A DNA stretch of 64,000 nt from Arthrobacter saudimassiliensis (GCA_900016675.1 LN483070.1:62001-126000), one strand, 5' to 3'; positions 8,642-18,621 are shown, counted from the first letter of the stretch. Translations and numbers: made by a program. Notes: a model not told the origin generated them from the sequence alone.

Positions 8642-9774
8642 CGGGCAGCCTCCCGCAGGCGCGCCGCGGCCTTCTCTGCGGGTACGTCGTTGATGAAGGC
8701 GCCCATCGCGGCTTCGGACCCGGCGAGGTACTTCAGCTTGTCCTCGGCGCGGCGCGGGCTGGTCAGCTGCAGGTGCAGCCAGCCGGCTTCGCGGTCCGCG
8801 TCGTTGACCGGGGCCTGGTGCCAGGCCGCGATGTACGGGGTCGGGGTCGGATACAGCCGGTCCAGCCGGGCGAGCAGGTCCGGGTAGAGGACCGCGAGCT
8901 CGTCCCGCTCGGCTGCCGACAGGGCGGCCAGGTCCGGCACCTGCCGGTGCGGCACCAGGTGGACCTCCAGCGGCCAGCGGGCGGCGTAGGGAACGTAGGC
9001 GGAGAAGTGCTCGCCCTGCAGAACCATCCGGTCGCCGGCTTCGCTTTCGCTGCGCAGCAGCTCGCCCATCAGCGGCCGTCCGGCGGCCGCCAGGTGCCGC
9101 CGCGACCGCTCCGCCAGGCGCGCCGCATACGGGGCGGGATACGGATAGGCGTAGATCTGTCCATGCGGGTGATGCAGGGTCACCCCGATCTCCTGCCCCC
9201 GGTTTTCGAACGGAAACACATGGCGGATGCCCGGCAGCGCCGAAAGGGCCGCGGTGCGCTGCGCCCAGGCCTCCACCACGGTCCGGGCCCGCTCCGGGCC
9301 CAGCCGGGCGAAGGACCCGTGGTGGTCGGGGGTAAAGACCACCACTTCGCAGCGCCCGACGGCGGGAGCCGGAACGCCCCACAGGCCCCGGCCGGCGTCG
9401 TCGTCCGCCGGTTCGGGCAGCTGCCCCAGATCCGGGCCGAGCGAGGGGAAGCGGTTCTCGAACACCACGACGTCGTAGTCCGGTGCCGGGATCTCGCTCC
9501 GCCGGCCGTCGCGGGAGGGGCAGAGCGGGCACTGGTCCGCCGGGGGCAGGTACGTGCGGGCCTGGCGGTGCGCGGCGACGGCCACCCACTCGCCCGTGAG
9601 CCGGTCAAAGCGCAGCTGCCCGCCGCCCGCCCGCGGATCCAGCGCCCGGGGGTCGTCAATGTGGTCAACGGGAGGGTGGCCGGGATCGCTGAAGAACAGC
9701 GCCTGCCGCCCGTCGGCTAGGCGGTGGGAACGGACCTCGTGCCGGCTGCCGGCCTGTCCTGCTGTTGTGCGCAC
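8638..9774 (-). CDS. galT: Galactose-1-phosphate uridylyltransferase
   Basis: A 378-residue GalT that swaps UMP between UDP-glucose and galactose 1-phosphate. The active-site HHPHGQIY is at residues 201-208, with His204 as the expected nucleophile. Cys82 and Cys85 (QCPLCP) are the usual zinc ligands. The GTG at 9774 is selected because GGAGAGG precedes it; the upstream continuation of the frame looks non-coding. It is the first gene of a galTK pair; no galE is nearby. The pair is divergent from the large secreted nuclease gene, with about 250 bp of relatively AT-rich spacer (9900-9975) holding both promoters. Confidence 0.96.
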   Translation of the reverse strand: MRTTAGQAGSRHEVRSHRLADGRQALFFSDPGHPPVDHIDDPRALDPRAGGGQLRFDRLTGEWVAVAAHRQARTYLPPADQCPLCPSRDGRRSEIPAPDYDVVVFENRFPSLGPDLGQLPEPADDDAGRGLWGVPAPAVGRCEVVVFTPDHHGSFARLGPERARTVVEAWAQRTAALSALPGIRHVFPFENRGQEIGVTLHHPHGQIYAYPYPAPYAARLAERSRRHLAAAGRPLMGELLRSESEAGDRMVLQGEHFSAYVPYAARWPLEVHLVPHRQVPDLAALSAAERDELAVLYPDLLARLDRLYPTPTPYIAAWHQAPVNDADREAGWLHLQLTSPRRAEDKLKYLAGSEAAMGAFINDVPAEKAAARLREAAR

Positions 9775-10026
9775 TGCCTCTCCACCGCTCCCGGGTTGCC
9801 GGCCGCGCTCCTGCCGGCACGGCCGCAAACGGCCGCCCCGGCCGCCTGCGGCCAGTATCCCACGCCCGAAAGCGGCCCCGCTGCCGCCCTCCGTTCCCCC
9901 GCCGGACATCTGCGTGTAACGAGTGTCACCTACTATCCGTACTATTCCCTTTGCAACACCACTCGTATCCTGCCGCACACCGCGGCAACGCAACCGCGGT
10001 CCGGGGACCGCTGAGGAGCATGAGGC

Positions 10027-13000
10027 ATGAGACCTTCATCCTGGAAGGCTGTCCTGGGCACCGCCCTGTCGGCGGGCCTGCTCGCCGCGCCGCTGACGGC
10101 GGTGCCGGCCGCCGCGGCCGAGCCGGCGGACGGCGTCATCATCAATGAGGCGTATCTGAGCGGCGGCAGCGCCAACGCTCCGTTCACCCACAAGTTCGTC
10201 GAGCTGCACAACCCCACCGACGCTCCGGTCAGCCTTGACGGCTGGTCGCTGCAGTACCGGGCGGCGGGCACGACGGCGGCCCCCACCGGCGTCGCCCGGC
10301 TGTCCGGCAGCATCGAGCCCGGCGGCTACTACCTGGTCCAGGGTGCGAGCAACGGCTCCAACGGCGTCCCGCTGCCGGCCGCCGACGCGACCATCGGTGC
10401 CAGTTTCTCGGGCAGCGCCGGAACGCTCGTGCTTGCCAGCCAGCCCACGGCGGTGAATCCGCTGCCCACCGGCTCGGTGACCAGCCAGCCCGGCGTGGTG
10501 GACCTGCTGGGCTACGGCACCTCCAACACCTTCGAGACAGCGGCCGCCGGCGTGCCCTCCGGCAACTCCGACCCGAGGTCGCTGAACCGCACCGGCGCCG
10601 TGGACACGGACAACAACGCCGCCGACTTCACCCTGAGCAGCACGGTGACACCGACCAACACCGCCGGCGCCGGCGCCGAGCCTGAACCGGAGCCGGAACC
10701 CACGCCCACCCCCACGCCCACGCCGACCGAGCCGGCCGACATCGTCGCCATCGCCGACATCCAGGGCACCGGCGAGGCCAGCCCCCTGGTCGGCGCCCAG
10801 GCCACCACCCGGGGCAAGGTCACCGCCGTGTACCCGACCGGCGGCTTTAACGGGTACTACATCCAGACACCGGGCACCGGGGGCGACCTGGGCCCGGACC
10901 ATGCCGCCTCGCACGGCCTGTTCATCTTCTCCGCCGCCACGGCGGGGCAGGTCGCCGTCGGCGACTACGTTCAGGTGAGCGGCACCGTCGGCGAGTACTA
11001 CGGGCTGACCCAGCTCACCGTCGCCGCCGGCGGCATGAGCAAGCTCGCCGAGCCCGCCCCCGAGGTCAAGCCGGCCGCCGTCACCTGGCCGGCTGAAGAA
11101 GCCCAGCGCGAAGCCCTCGAAGGCATGCTGCTGGCGCCGCAGGGCGAGTTCACCGTCACCGACAACTACACGCTGAACCAGTACGCGGAGATCGGGCTCG
11201 CAGCCGGAACCGACCCGCTGGTCCAGCCCACCGCCGTCGCGCCCGTCGGATCGCCCGAGCACGCCGCCGTGGTCGCCGACAACGCGGCGAAGGCCGTCAA
11301 GCTCGACGACGGGGCCTCCACCAACTTCCTGTCCGCCGCCAACCAGGGCAAGCCGCTGCCCTACCTGACGACGGAGGATCCGCTGCGCATCGGCGCGGCC
11401 GCCACCTTCACCACGAGCGTGATCCTGGACTACCGCAACAGCGCCTGGAAGTTCCAGCCGCTGACCGAGCTCACGCCCGCCAACGCCGCGGCCGTGCAGC
11501 CGGCGGTGTTCGAGGACACCCGCACCGCGGCGCCGCAGAGCGTGGGCGGGAACCTGAAGCTCGCCTCGTTCAACGTGCTCAACTACTTCAGCACCACCGG
11601 AGACCAGCTCTCCGGCTGCACCTACTACAACGACCGCGCCGGCACCCCGGTGACCGTCCGCGGCGGCTGCGATGCGCGCGGCGCGGCGAACGAGGCCAGC
11701 CTTGAACGCCAGCAGGCCAAGATCGTGTCCGCGATCAACGCGCTCGGGGCCGACGTCGTCGGGCTGATGGAGATCGAAAACTCCGCCGCGCTCGGCAAGG
11801 ACCGCGATGCGGCACTCGCCCACCTCACGGCGGCACTGAACGAGGCCGCCCCCGGGACCTGGGACTACGTCCGTTCACCGGCGGACCTGCCGGACGATGA
11901 GGACGTCATCCGCACGGCCTTCATCTACCGCACGGCCGCCGCCGAGCCCGTGGGCGAGTCCGTCATCCTCAACGACGAATCCGTGTTCTCCAACGCCCGC
12001 GAGCCGCTGGCCCAGGCCTTCAAGCCCGCCGGCGGGGCGGACAGCGAGAGCTTCGTGGCGATCGCGAACCACTTCAAGTCCAAGGGCTCGGCTCCGGACT
12101 CGGGCGAGAACGCCGACACCGGGCAGGGCGGCTGGAACGCCGACCGGGTGCGGCAGGCGCGTGCCGTCGCGGCCTTCGCCGACTCGGTGGCGGCCGACGC
12201 CGGCACCGAGCGGGTCTTCCTGCTGGGTGACTTCAACTCCTACGCCGCCGAAGATCCGATGCAGGTGTTCGCCGAGGCAGGCTACGTCAACCTCGGCAAG
12301 GGCACCGGCAAGCACTCCTACGCCTTCAGCGGCCTGGTCGGATCCCTGGACCATGTGCTGGCGTCCCCCGCGGCCGCCGAGGACGTGACCGGCACCGACA
12401 TCTGGAACATCAACTCGGTGGAGCCGCTCGCGCTGGAGTACAGCCGGTACAACTACAACGTCACCGATTTCCACGCCCCGGATCCCTACCGGTCCTCCGA
12501 CCACGATCCGATCCTCGTCGGCCTGGACCTGAGCCCGGCCGAGGCGGAGACCACCGAGCTGAACCTGCTGAACATCAACGATTTCCACGGCCGGATCGAC
12601 GCGAACACCGTGAACTTTGCGGGCACGGTCGAACAGCTCAAGGCCGCGGCGCCCGAGGGCAGCTCGCTGTTCCTCTCGGCCGGCGACAACATCGGCGCGT
12701 CCCTGTTCGCCTCCTCGGTGCAGCAGGACCAGCCGACCCTCGACGTGCTGAACGCGCTCGGACTGCGTGCCTCGGCAGTGGGCAACCATGAGTTCGACGG
12801 CGGCTTCGCCGACCTGGCCGACCGGGTCGTGCCGGCGTCGGACTTCAGCTACCTCGGCGCGAACGTGTACCGGAAGGGCACGGACACCCCGGCCCTGCCC
12901 GAGTACGCGATCCTGGACGTCAACGGCGTCGACGTCGCCGTGATCGGTGCCGTCACGGAGGAGACCGGAGCCCTGGTCAGCCCCGGCGGCATCGCCGACC

Positions 13001-14505
13001 TGGAGTTCGGAGATCCGGTGGAGGCAGTCAACCGGGTGGCGGAGCAGCTGGCCGCCGACGGCCTGGCCGACGTCATCATCGCCGAGTACCACGAGGGTGC
13101 CGGCGCGGGCACGCCCGACGGCGCCACCCTGGAGGAGGAGGTCGCCGGCGGCGGCGCCTTCGCCGGGATCGTCACCGGGACCAGCGCGCTCGTCGACGCG
13201 ATCTACACCGGCCACACGCACAAGCAGTACGCGTGGGACGCCCCGGTGCCCGGTGAGGACGGCAGGACCCGCCCGGTTGTCCAGACCGGCTCCTACGGTG
13301 AGTTCATCGGGCAGATCCGCCTCGAGTACAACGAAGAGACCGACGAGGTCCTCTCCTACACCGCGGGCAACGTGGCACGGACCACCGCACCGGCCGCGGA
13401 ACTGGTCGCCGCCTACCCGGCGGTGGCCGAAGTCCAGCGCATCGTCGACGCCGCCCTGGCCTACGCGGCCGAGGTGGGCAACCAGCCGATCGGCTCGGTG
13501 ACCGCCGACATCACCACCGCCTTCAACGGCGGCAACCGCGACGACCGCAGCGCCGAGTCCACCCTGGGCAACCTGGTGGCCGACTCGCTGCTGGCCTCGC
13601 TGGCCGCACCGGAGCGCGGCGGCGCCGAGATCGGCGTCACCAACCCCGGCGGGCTGCGCGCCGAGCTCTACTACGGCGAGGACGGCGTCATCACCTATGC
13701 CGAGGCCAACGCGGTGCTCCCGTTCGTCAACAACCTCTGGACCACCACGCTCACCGGGGCCCAGGTCAAGACGATGCTGGAGCAGCAGTGGCAGCCCGAA
13801 GGCAGCTCCCGGCCCTTCCTGGCCCTGGGCCTGTCCGACAACGTGACCTACACCTTCGATCCGGACCAGCCGGCCGGTTCCCGCATCCAGACGGTCACCG
13901 TCAACGGCGAGCCGCTGGACACCGGCCGCTCCTACCGGATCGGCACGTTCAGCTTCCTGGCCCAGGGCGGGGACAACTTCACCGTCTTCCGCGAGGGAAC
14001 CGACGTCCGCGACACCGGGCTGATCGACCGGGACGCGTGGATCAGCTACCTGCAGGCCAACAGCCCGGTCTCCCCGGACTTCGCGCGCCAGGGCGTGCAG
14101 GTCCAGGGCGCCCCGACGGCGCTCACCGCCGGTGCATCCAGCACCTTCTCGGTGGGCCGGCTCGACCTGACCTCGCTCGGCAGCCCGGCCAACACCTCGC
14201 TGGCGGCCAGCTTCGTCGACGCCGCGGGAACCACCAGGGCGCTGGGCAGCACGCCGGTCACGGCCGGCAGCGCCGCCGTCACGCTCACCCTGCCGGCGGC
14301 GACGGCGGCCGGTGCGGGGACCCTGGTCCTGACGGCCGACCCGTCGGGCACCACGGTGAGCCTGCCGGTGACCGTGGAACAGGCCGAACAGCCCGGACCG
14401 GTCTGCCTGGCCCCGTCCAAGCCGCGGCACTGGTGGGACGTGATCGGCTGGCTCCGCTACGCCATTGACTACGCCCGCTATCTGGTCTGCGTCAGCGGCC
14501 GGTAG
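10027..14505 (+). CDS. Secreted ExeM/NucH-type nuclease fused to 5'-nucleotidase
   Basis: A 1492-residue exported multidomain enzyme. In order: a Sec signal peptide cleaved after AAAA (about residue 36); a lamin-tail domain (37-150, INEAYLSGG, KFVELHNPT); a PE/PT-repeat linker near 220; an OB-fold-like domain (240-350). An endonuclease/exonuclease/phosphatase domain follows from about 508 (LASFNVLNYF; GDFNS near 735; SDHDPI near 823). Next are a calcineurin-like phosphoesterase from 844 (NINDFHGRID, GNHEFDGG), a 5'-nucleotidase C-terminal domain (TNPGGLR near 1205) and an Ig-like end. It can be expected to degrade extracellular DNA and dephosphorylate the nucleotides, supplying phosphate and nucleosides. 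There is no LPXTG or terminal membrane helix, so it is released or held by unknown means. Confidence 0.92.
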   Translation: MRPSSWKAVLGTALSAGLLAAPLTAVPAAAAEPADGVIINEAYLSGGSANAPFTHKFVELHNPTDAPVSLDGWSLQYRAAGTTAAPTGVARLSGSIEPGGYYLVQGASNGSNGVPLPAADATIGASFSGSAGTLVLASQPTAVNPLPTGSVTSQPGVVDLLGYGTSNTFETAAAGVPSGNSDPRSLNRTGAVDTDNNAADFTLSSTVTPTNTAGAGAEPEPEPEPTPTPTPTPTEPADIVAIADIQGTGEASPLVGAQATTRGKVTAVYPTGGFNGYYIQTPGTGGDLGPDHAASHGLFIFSAATAGQVAVGDYVQVSGTVGEYYGLTQLTVAAGGMSKLAEPAPEVKPAAVTWPAEEAQREALEGMLLAPQGEFTVTDNYTLNQYAEIGLAAGTDPLVQPTAVAPVGSPEHAAVVADNAAKAVKLDDGASTNFLSAANQGKPLPYLTTEDPLRIGAAATFTTSVILDYRNSAWKFQPLTELTPANAAAVQPAVFEDTRTAAPQSVGGNLKLASFNVLNYFSTTGDQLSGCTYYNDRAGTPVTVRGGCDARGAANEASLERQQAKIVSAINALGADVVGLMEIENSAALGKDRDAALAHLTAALNEAAPGTWDYVRSPADLPDDEDVIRTAFIYRTAAAEPVGESVILNDESVFSNAREPLAQAFKPAGGADSESFVAIANHFKSKGSAPDSGENADTGQGGWNADRVRQARAVAAFADSVAADAGTERVFLLGDFNSYAAEDPMQVFAEAGYVNLGKGTGKHSYAFSGLVGSLDHVLASPAAAEDVTGTDIWNINSVEPLALEYSRYNYNVTDFHAPDPYRSSDHDPILVGLDLSPAEAETTELNLLNINDFHGRIDANTVNFAGTVEQLKAAAPEGSSLFLSAGDNIGASLFASSVQQDQPTLDVLNALGLRASAVGNHEFDGGFADLADRVVPASDFSYLGANVYRKGTDTPALPEYAILDVNGVDVAVIGAVTEETGALVSPGGIADLEFGDPVEAVNRVAEQLAADGLADVIIAEYHEGAGAGTPDGATLEEEVAGGGAFAGIVTGTSALVDAIYTGHTHKQYAWDAPVPGEDGRTRPVVQTGSYGEFIGQIRLEYNEETDEVLSYTAGNVARTTAPAAELVAAYPAVAEVQRIVDAALAYAAEVGNQPIGSVTADITTAFNGGNRDDRSAESTLGNLVADSLLASLAAPERGGAEIGVTNPGGLRAELYYGEDGVITYAEANAVLPFVNNLWTTTLTGAQVKTMLEQQWQPEGSSRPFLALGLSDNVTYTFDPDQPAGSRIQTVTVNGEPLDTGRSYRIGTFSFLAQGGDNFTVFREGTDVRDTGLIDRDAWISYLQANSPVSPDFARQGVQVQGAPTALTAGASSTFSVGRLDLTSLGSPANTSLAASFVDAAGTTRALGSTPVTAGSAAVTLTLPAATAAGAGTLVLTADPSGTTVSLPVTVEQAEQPGPVCLAPSKPRHWWDVIGWLRYAIDYARYLVCVSGR

Positions 14506-14520
14506 TTTCAGGCAGTGACG

Positions 14521-14556
14521 ACGGTGCCGCCGGAAGCCCCGCTTCCGGCGGCACCG
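14521..14556 (+). terminator. Strong hairpin after the nuclease gene
   Basis: A 16-bp inverted repeat (ACGGTGCCGCCGGAAG and its complement) around a short loop lies 16 bp past the stop codon. It lacks a T-tract, as is common in high-GC actinobacteria. Confidence 0.7.
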
Positions 14557-14654
14557 TCAGGTTAAGGGCGTCGTTTGACCCTCCCGCAGGGGGAGGCCGC
14601 AGTATCGACATCAGCGGCAGCCATGCCGGCGGAACCAGCAGGAGGAACAGACAG

Positions 14655-15527
14655 ATGATGGGTGTGGGAGAGTTCGCCCAGGCCACCGGCCTCACCGTCA
14701 AGGCACTTCACCTCTACGACGAACGCGGCATCCTGAAGCCGGCCGAGGTGGACCCGCAGTCCGGCTACCGCCGCTATGCCGCCGCCCAGCTGCGCGAAGG
14801 GCTGCTGCTGAAGGCGCTGCGCGACGTCGGCGTTCCGCTGGGCGAACTTGCCGGCAACGACGTACGTGAGGCCTTCACCGGGCTTCTCGCGCGCCGGCTG
14901 GCGGACATCCAGGCCGAGCGGCGCAGCCAGGACGCGGCAGCTGCAGCAGCCCGGACCCTGTATGAACGCCTCACGACGCCGCTGCCGGTGGAACGGCGCC
15001 GTGCCGCCGCGCAGCCCTACGCCGCCGCCGTCCTCCGCGTTCCGGAATCGGACGAGGACCCCGACATCCTGGACGAGGCGGTCGGCGGCGTGCTCACCGA
15101 ACTGTGGGAGCGGCTTGACGCCGAGGACAACCCGCCCACCGGCCCCTTCTGGCTCTCGTTCGGCGGGCCGGGCCGGGCCGGCCGGCCGGGCGCCGACCGG
15201 TTCCTCACCTGCTGCTGGCCCGTGGCCCGGGAACCGGAGGGCAGCAACTGGGCGGGCGGGTCGGAGCTGGCCGGCACCGGGGCCCTCCTCGCTCCCGGCA
15301 CGCTTCCCGACCGCGATGAGCTGTTCCTGCGTTGGCCTCCCGCGGGCGTGGATGCCGCTGCCGACGGCGCCGAGGACCCGGCCGGGCCGCACCCGGCCCT
15401 GGCCGCCCTGCTCGAGGCGGTGGAAGCGCGCGAGGACATCGACCCCGGCCGGCTCCGCCAGGTCACCTTCATGGGCGCCGACGGCGGACCGGGAGGCGTG
15501 GAGCTGTCGTACTCCCTGGCGGGCTGA
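14655..15527 (+). CDS. MerR family transcriptional regulator with GyrI-like effector domain
   Basis: A 290-residue one-component regulator. The first 70 residues are a MerR winged helix (GVGEFAQATGLTVKALHLYDE, then GYRRYAAAQL), followed by a dimerisation helix (about 75-115). The rest resembles the small-molecule-binding GyrI/BmrR-type effector domain. No Cys cluster for metal binding is seen, so a drug or organic effector is likelier than a metal. AGGAGGA lies before the double ATG; either Met may start. The convergent VOC protein gene ends 10 bp away, and no obvious efflux target is adjacent. Confidence 0.85.
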   Translation: MMGVGEFAQATGLTVKALHLYDERGILKPAEVDPQSGYRRYAAAQLREGLLLKALRDVGVPLGELAGNDVREAFTGLLARRLADIQAERRSQDAAAAAARTLYERLTTPLPVERRRAAAQPYAAAVLRVPESDEDPDILDEAVGGVLTELWERLDAEDNPPTGPFWLSFGGPGRAGRPGADRFLTCCWPVAREPEGSNWAGGSELAGTGALLAPGTLPDRDELFLRWPPAGVDAAADGAEDPAGPHPALAALLEAVEAREDIDPGRLRQVTFMGADGGPGGVELSYSLAG

Positions 15528-15537
15528 CCGTCCCGCC

Positions 15538-15921
15538 TTAGGAAGCCGCCGGGCTGCTCAGGTCCACGAAGGTGCCGTCCGGGCAGCGCAGGTGGGAGAC
15601 CACCTGCCCCCAGGGCATCTCCTCCGGTTCCTGCAGCGGTGTCGCCCCGGCGGCGACCGCCTGCCGGAAGGCCGCCGGCACGTCGTCCACCGTCAGCGCC
15701 ACCTCGCAGGACATCGCGGCCGAGGGGCCGGCTGCCAGGCCGTCCGGCAGGTGCCGCTCCCCCGTGCTGTAGGAGGCGAAGGCGAGCGCGGTGTCCCCGG
15801 CATCCAGTTCGCCGTAATCGGCGCCCATGGCCACCCGGGCGGTGAGCCCGAAGGCGCGCTCCATGAACCGCACCGACTGTTCCGCGTCCTCGACATACAG
15901 GATGGTCTTGGCAAACCTCAT
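15538..15921 (-). CDS. VOC (glyoxalase/bleomycin-resistance) superfamily protein
   Basis: A 127-residue single-domain protein with two beta-alpha-beta-beta-beta modules. The module starts are ILYVEDAEQSVRFMERAFGL (residues 7-26) and CEVALTVDDVPAAFRQAVAAG, and it ends with CPDGTFVDLSSP, typical of the VOC fold. Substrates in this superfamily range from methylglyoxal adducts to antibiotics; none can be assigned. GGGAGGA precedes the ATG. It is convergent with the MerR gene. Confidence 0.88.
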   Translation of the reverse strand: MRFAKTILYVEDAEQSVRFMERAFGLTARVAMGADYGELDAGDTALAFASYSTGERHLPDGLAAGPSAAMSCEVALTVDDVPAAFRQAVAAGATPLQEPEEMPWGQVVSHLRCPDGTFVDLSSPAAS

Positions 15922-15990
15922 GGCATCCTCCCGGTAATCAGTCCCGGCAGGGTAGCCCGGGGCAGGAGGGAGGGTCCACCGTGGTTCCGT

Positions 15991-15996
15991 TAGGGT
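15991..15996 (+). promoter_or_regulatory. Probable -10 box for leaderless start at 16004
   Basis: TAGGGT ends 7 nt before the ATG of the M20 peptidase gene; no Shine-Dalgarno sequence intervenes. In-frame GTG codons at 15995 and 15998 overlap the box and are disfavoured. Confidence 0.55.
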
Positions 15997-16003
15997 GGTG
16001 CGC

Positions 16004-17428
16004 ATGACGGCAACCCGGCATGCGCTCTCCCGCCTGGACGGACTGGTGGCGGATGGCTTTCCCGCTGCCGTCGAAGCGCTCGCACGCCTCGTCGCGATAC
16101 CCGGGCTGGCCTGGCCGGGAGCAGATCCGGCGGCCCTGGAGCGAAGCGCGGAGCTCACTGCCGAGCTGCTGCGCTCCGCGGGTTTTCGGGATGTCGCCGT
16201 CGATCGGGCGCCGCGGCCGGATGGAGCGCCCGGCGCTCCGGCGGTCCTTGCGCGGCGGCCCGCCGCACCTGGATTCCCCACGGTCCTTCTGTACGCCCAT
16301 CACGACGTCCAGCCTTCCGGAGATCCGGGGGCGTGGGCCAGCCCGCCGTTCAGGGCAACGGAACGGAACGGGCGCCTCTACGGGCGCGGCGTGGCCGACG
16401 ACAAGGCCGGAATCATCCTGCACGCGGCGGCCTGCCGCGCCCTGCTGGACCTGACCGGGCCGGCGGCCGGGCTCGGCATCACGGTCCTGGTCGAAGGCGA
16501 AGAGGAAATCGGTTCTCCCAGCCTGCCTGCCCTGCTGGACAGGCATACGGATCTGGAGGCCGCCGACGTCGCGATCGTCGCCGATTCGGGGAACTGGCGG
16601 GTGGGCGTTCCCGCACTGACCACCTCGCTGCGCGGCCTCGTCGACGGCACCATTGAGCTGCGGGCCCTGGAGCACGGCCTGCACTCGGGCACCTATGGCG
16701 GTCCCGTACTCGACGCGCTGACCCTGATGGGCCGCCTTGTCGCCACGTTCCATGATGAGGCCGGCAACCTCACCGTTGCAGGTCTTGAGCACGGGGACGA
16801 GCCCGCCGTCGACCTCGATGAGGACATGTTCCGCGCCGACGCCGGCCTTCCCGACGGCGTCCGGCTCGCCGGGGGCGGCAGCCTCACCGGGAGGCTGTGG
16901 AGCCGTCCCGCCCTGGCCCTGACCGGAATGGATGTGCCGGCGGTCGATGCGGCGGCCAATACCCTCCTGCCTTCGGTCCGGGTCAAATTCAGTCTTCGGA
17001 TCCCCCCGGGCACCGAACCGGACGACGCCATGGCCGCCATGCAGCGGCACGTGGCGAGGCACGCCCCGTTCGGTGCGGAAACGGTCTTCACCCCCGGCAC
17101 CGGCAGCCGCCCGTTCGCCGTGGACCCTGCGGATCCCGCCGTCGAGGCTGCGGTGGAGGCGATGCGGTCGGCTTGGGGAGTGGAACCGGTCCTGATGGGG
17201 GTCGGCGGCTCGATCCCGGCCGCGTCCCTCCTCGCCGGGCGGAACCCGGCCCTGTCCGTGCTGATTACCGGCGCGGAGGACCCGGACACCCGGGCGCACG
17301 GAGCGGACGAGTCGCTGGACCTGACGGACCTGCGGCAGGGCATCCTGGCCGAGGCGGCGCTCCTGGCCCGGTTGTCCGGTCTCCTTGGCAAGGAACCGGC
17401 GCCTGCCCCGGCGTCCATGCACCCCTGA
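16004..17428 (+). CDS. M20 family metallopeptidase (dipeptidase)
   Basis: A 474-residue cytosolic metal-dependent dipeptidase of the M20/M28 fold. Expected metal ligands are visible: His in YAHHDVQP (near residue 98), Asp in GRGVADDKAG, the Glu pair in VEGEEEIGSP, Asp in IVADSGNW, and a late His in TRAHGADES. A lid domain sits in the middle (about 190-320). Such enzymes hydrolyse dipeptides or N-acyl amino acids. The ATG at 16004 fits a leaderless transcript. The YbdK gene converges on it 29 bp downstream. Confidence 0.9.
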   Translation: MTATRHALSRLDGLVADGFPAAVEALARLVAIPGLAWPGADPAALERSAELTAELLRSAGFRDVAVDRAPRPDGAPGAPAVLARRPAAPGFPTVLLYAHHDVQPSGDPGAWASPPFRATERNGRLYGRGVADDKAGIILHAAACRALLDLTGPAAGLGITVLVEGEEEIGSPSLPALLDRHTDLEAADVAIVADSGNWRVGVPALTTSLRGLVDGTIELRALEHGLHSGTYGGPVLDALTLMGRLVATFHDEAGNLTVAGLEHGDEPAVDLDEDMFRADAGLPDGVRLAGGGSLTGRLWSRPALALTGMDVPAVDAAANTLLPSVRVKFSLRIPPGTEPDDAMAAMQRHVARHAPFGAETVFTPGTGSRPFAVDPADPAVEAAVEAMRSAWGVEPVLMGVGGSIPAASLLAGRNPALSVLITGAEDPDTRAHGADESLDLTDLRQGILAEAALLARLSGLLGKEPAPAPASMHP

Positions 17429-17457
17429 TGACCCCTGCCCCGGGCCGGCCTGCTCCG

Positions 17458-18621
17458 CTAGGAGGCGTCGGGCAGCAGCAGCTCTGCGGCCGCTCCGGCA
17501 TGGGTGAGCTGCACGGCTTCGGCCAGGACGTCGGCGAACTCGCAGCGCCGGCTGAACGCCTCCCGTTGCCGCATGGAGCCTGTGCCCTCGCGCAGGATCC
17601 CGGCCATGATCGCTTCGACCGCGGCGTCCTCCTGCCATTCGGCGAGGACCGGGCGGACCAGCTCCAGCAGCTGGGCCACCACGTCTCCGGCCGGCGCCGG
17701 GCGGGCGGTGACGGGGCTGATCAGGTACCCGCCGACGCCGGCTCGGCTGGCCTGCCAGGACCAGGTCCGCAGCTCCGCGGCGCTGACATCCGACGGCTGG
17801 CCGCCTGCCCGCCAGCTCCGTACGGCGGTTTCGACCAAGGCACGGACCAGTGCCGCGATCCCTGCTGCATGCGCGGCGTCCATGCATACGTCGGTGATGC
17901 GCACCTCCAGCGTGGGCACGTGCCGGGAGAGCCGGGCGTCGAAGTAGACCATCCCTTCGTCCAACGGCACCTCGGAGGCCAGCAGCGCCGCCACGTGGCG
18001 TTCATAGTCGGCGACGGTGGCGGACAGCGGCGGCGGCCCCGCGGTGGGCCACCGGCTCCAGGCCTGGTAGCGGAAGCTGCTGTAACCGGAATCGCGGCCG
18101 TTCCAGAACGGAGAGTTGCCGCTGAGCGCGAGCAGGACGGGCAGCCACGGGCGCATCCGGTTCAGTGCGGCAACGCCTTCCTCCGCCGATGAGATCCCCA
18201 CGTGCACGTGGTAGCCGCATGTCAGCTGTTCCTGCAGGGTCAATCCGAACCGCTCCTGCATCCGCCGGTACCGGGGCAGCGGCACCAGGTTCGGCAGCAG
18301 CGGCGGAGGGCAGGTTCCGACGGCGGCCACCCGGGCCCCCACCTTGGCCGCGGCCTCGTCAGCGAGCCTGCGGCCGGTACGGATTGAGGCGAGCTGGCCG
18401 GCCAGATCGGTCTGGGGCGGCCCGGCGATTTCAATCTGCTCCTGCTGCACTTCAAGAGTGACGTCGAAGCCGATGCTGTCGAGGCCTGCCGCGGCGCCGG
18501 CGGCCTCGACGGCCTCCTCGGCCACGGGCATGGGCTCGAACGTGCCCGAATGGACGAGCAGCAGTTCCTCTTCGACCCCGAAGGTTCGAACCGGGGGAGG
18601 CTGCGGAGGATAGATGTTCAT
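17458..18621 (-). CDS. YbdK-type carboxylate-amine ligase (glutamate-cysteine ligase 2 family)
   Basis: A 387-residue ATP-dependent ligase of the GCS2/YbdK family. The start FGVEEELLLV (residues 14-23) and the central CGYHVHVGIS, carrying metal/ATP-site His residues, are family hallmarks; EVRITDVCMDA follows. YbdK proteins have weak glutamate-cysteine ligase activity; because actinobacteria use mycothiol, the true substrate may be another carboxylate/amine pair. No clear Shine-Dalgarno site precedes the ATG. It is divergent from the decarboxylase gene. Confidence 0.88.
   Translation of the reverse strand: MNIYPPQPPPVRTFGVEEELLLVHSGTFEPMPVAEEAVEAAGAAAGLDSIGFDVTLEVQQEQIEIAGPPQTDLAGQLASIRTGRRLADEAAAKVGARVAAVGTCPPPLLPNLVPLPRYRRMQERFGLTLQEQLTCGYHVHVGISSAEEGVAALNRMRPWLPVLLALSGNSPFWNGRDSGYSSFRYQAWSRWPTAGPPPLSATVADYERHVAALLASEVPLDEGMVYFDARLSRHVPTLEVRITDVCMDAAHAAGIAALVRALVETAVRSWRAGGQPSDVSAAELRTWSWQASRAGVGGYLISPVTARPAPAGDVVAQLLELVRPVLAEWQEDAAVEAIMAGILREGTGSMRQREAFSRRCEFADVLAEAVQLTHAGAAAELLLPDAS

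Noticed and set aside
11875-14430. Long open frame antisense to the nuclease gene
   Set aside because: Composition of a shadow frame; the sense frame carries all recognised motifs.
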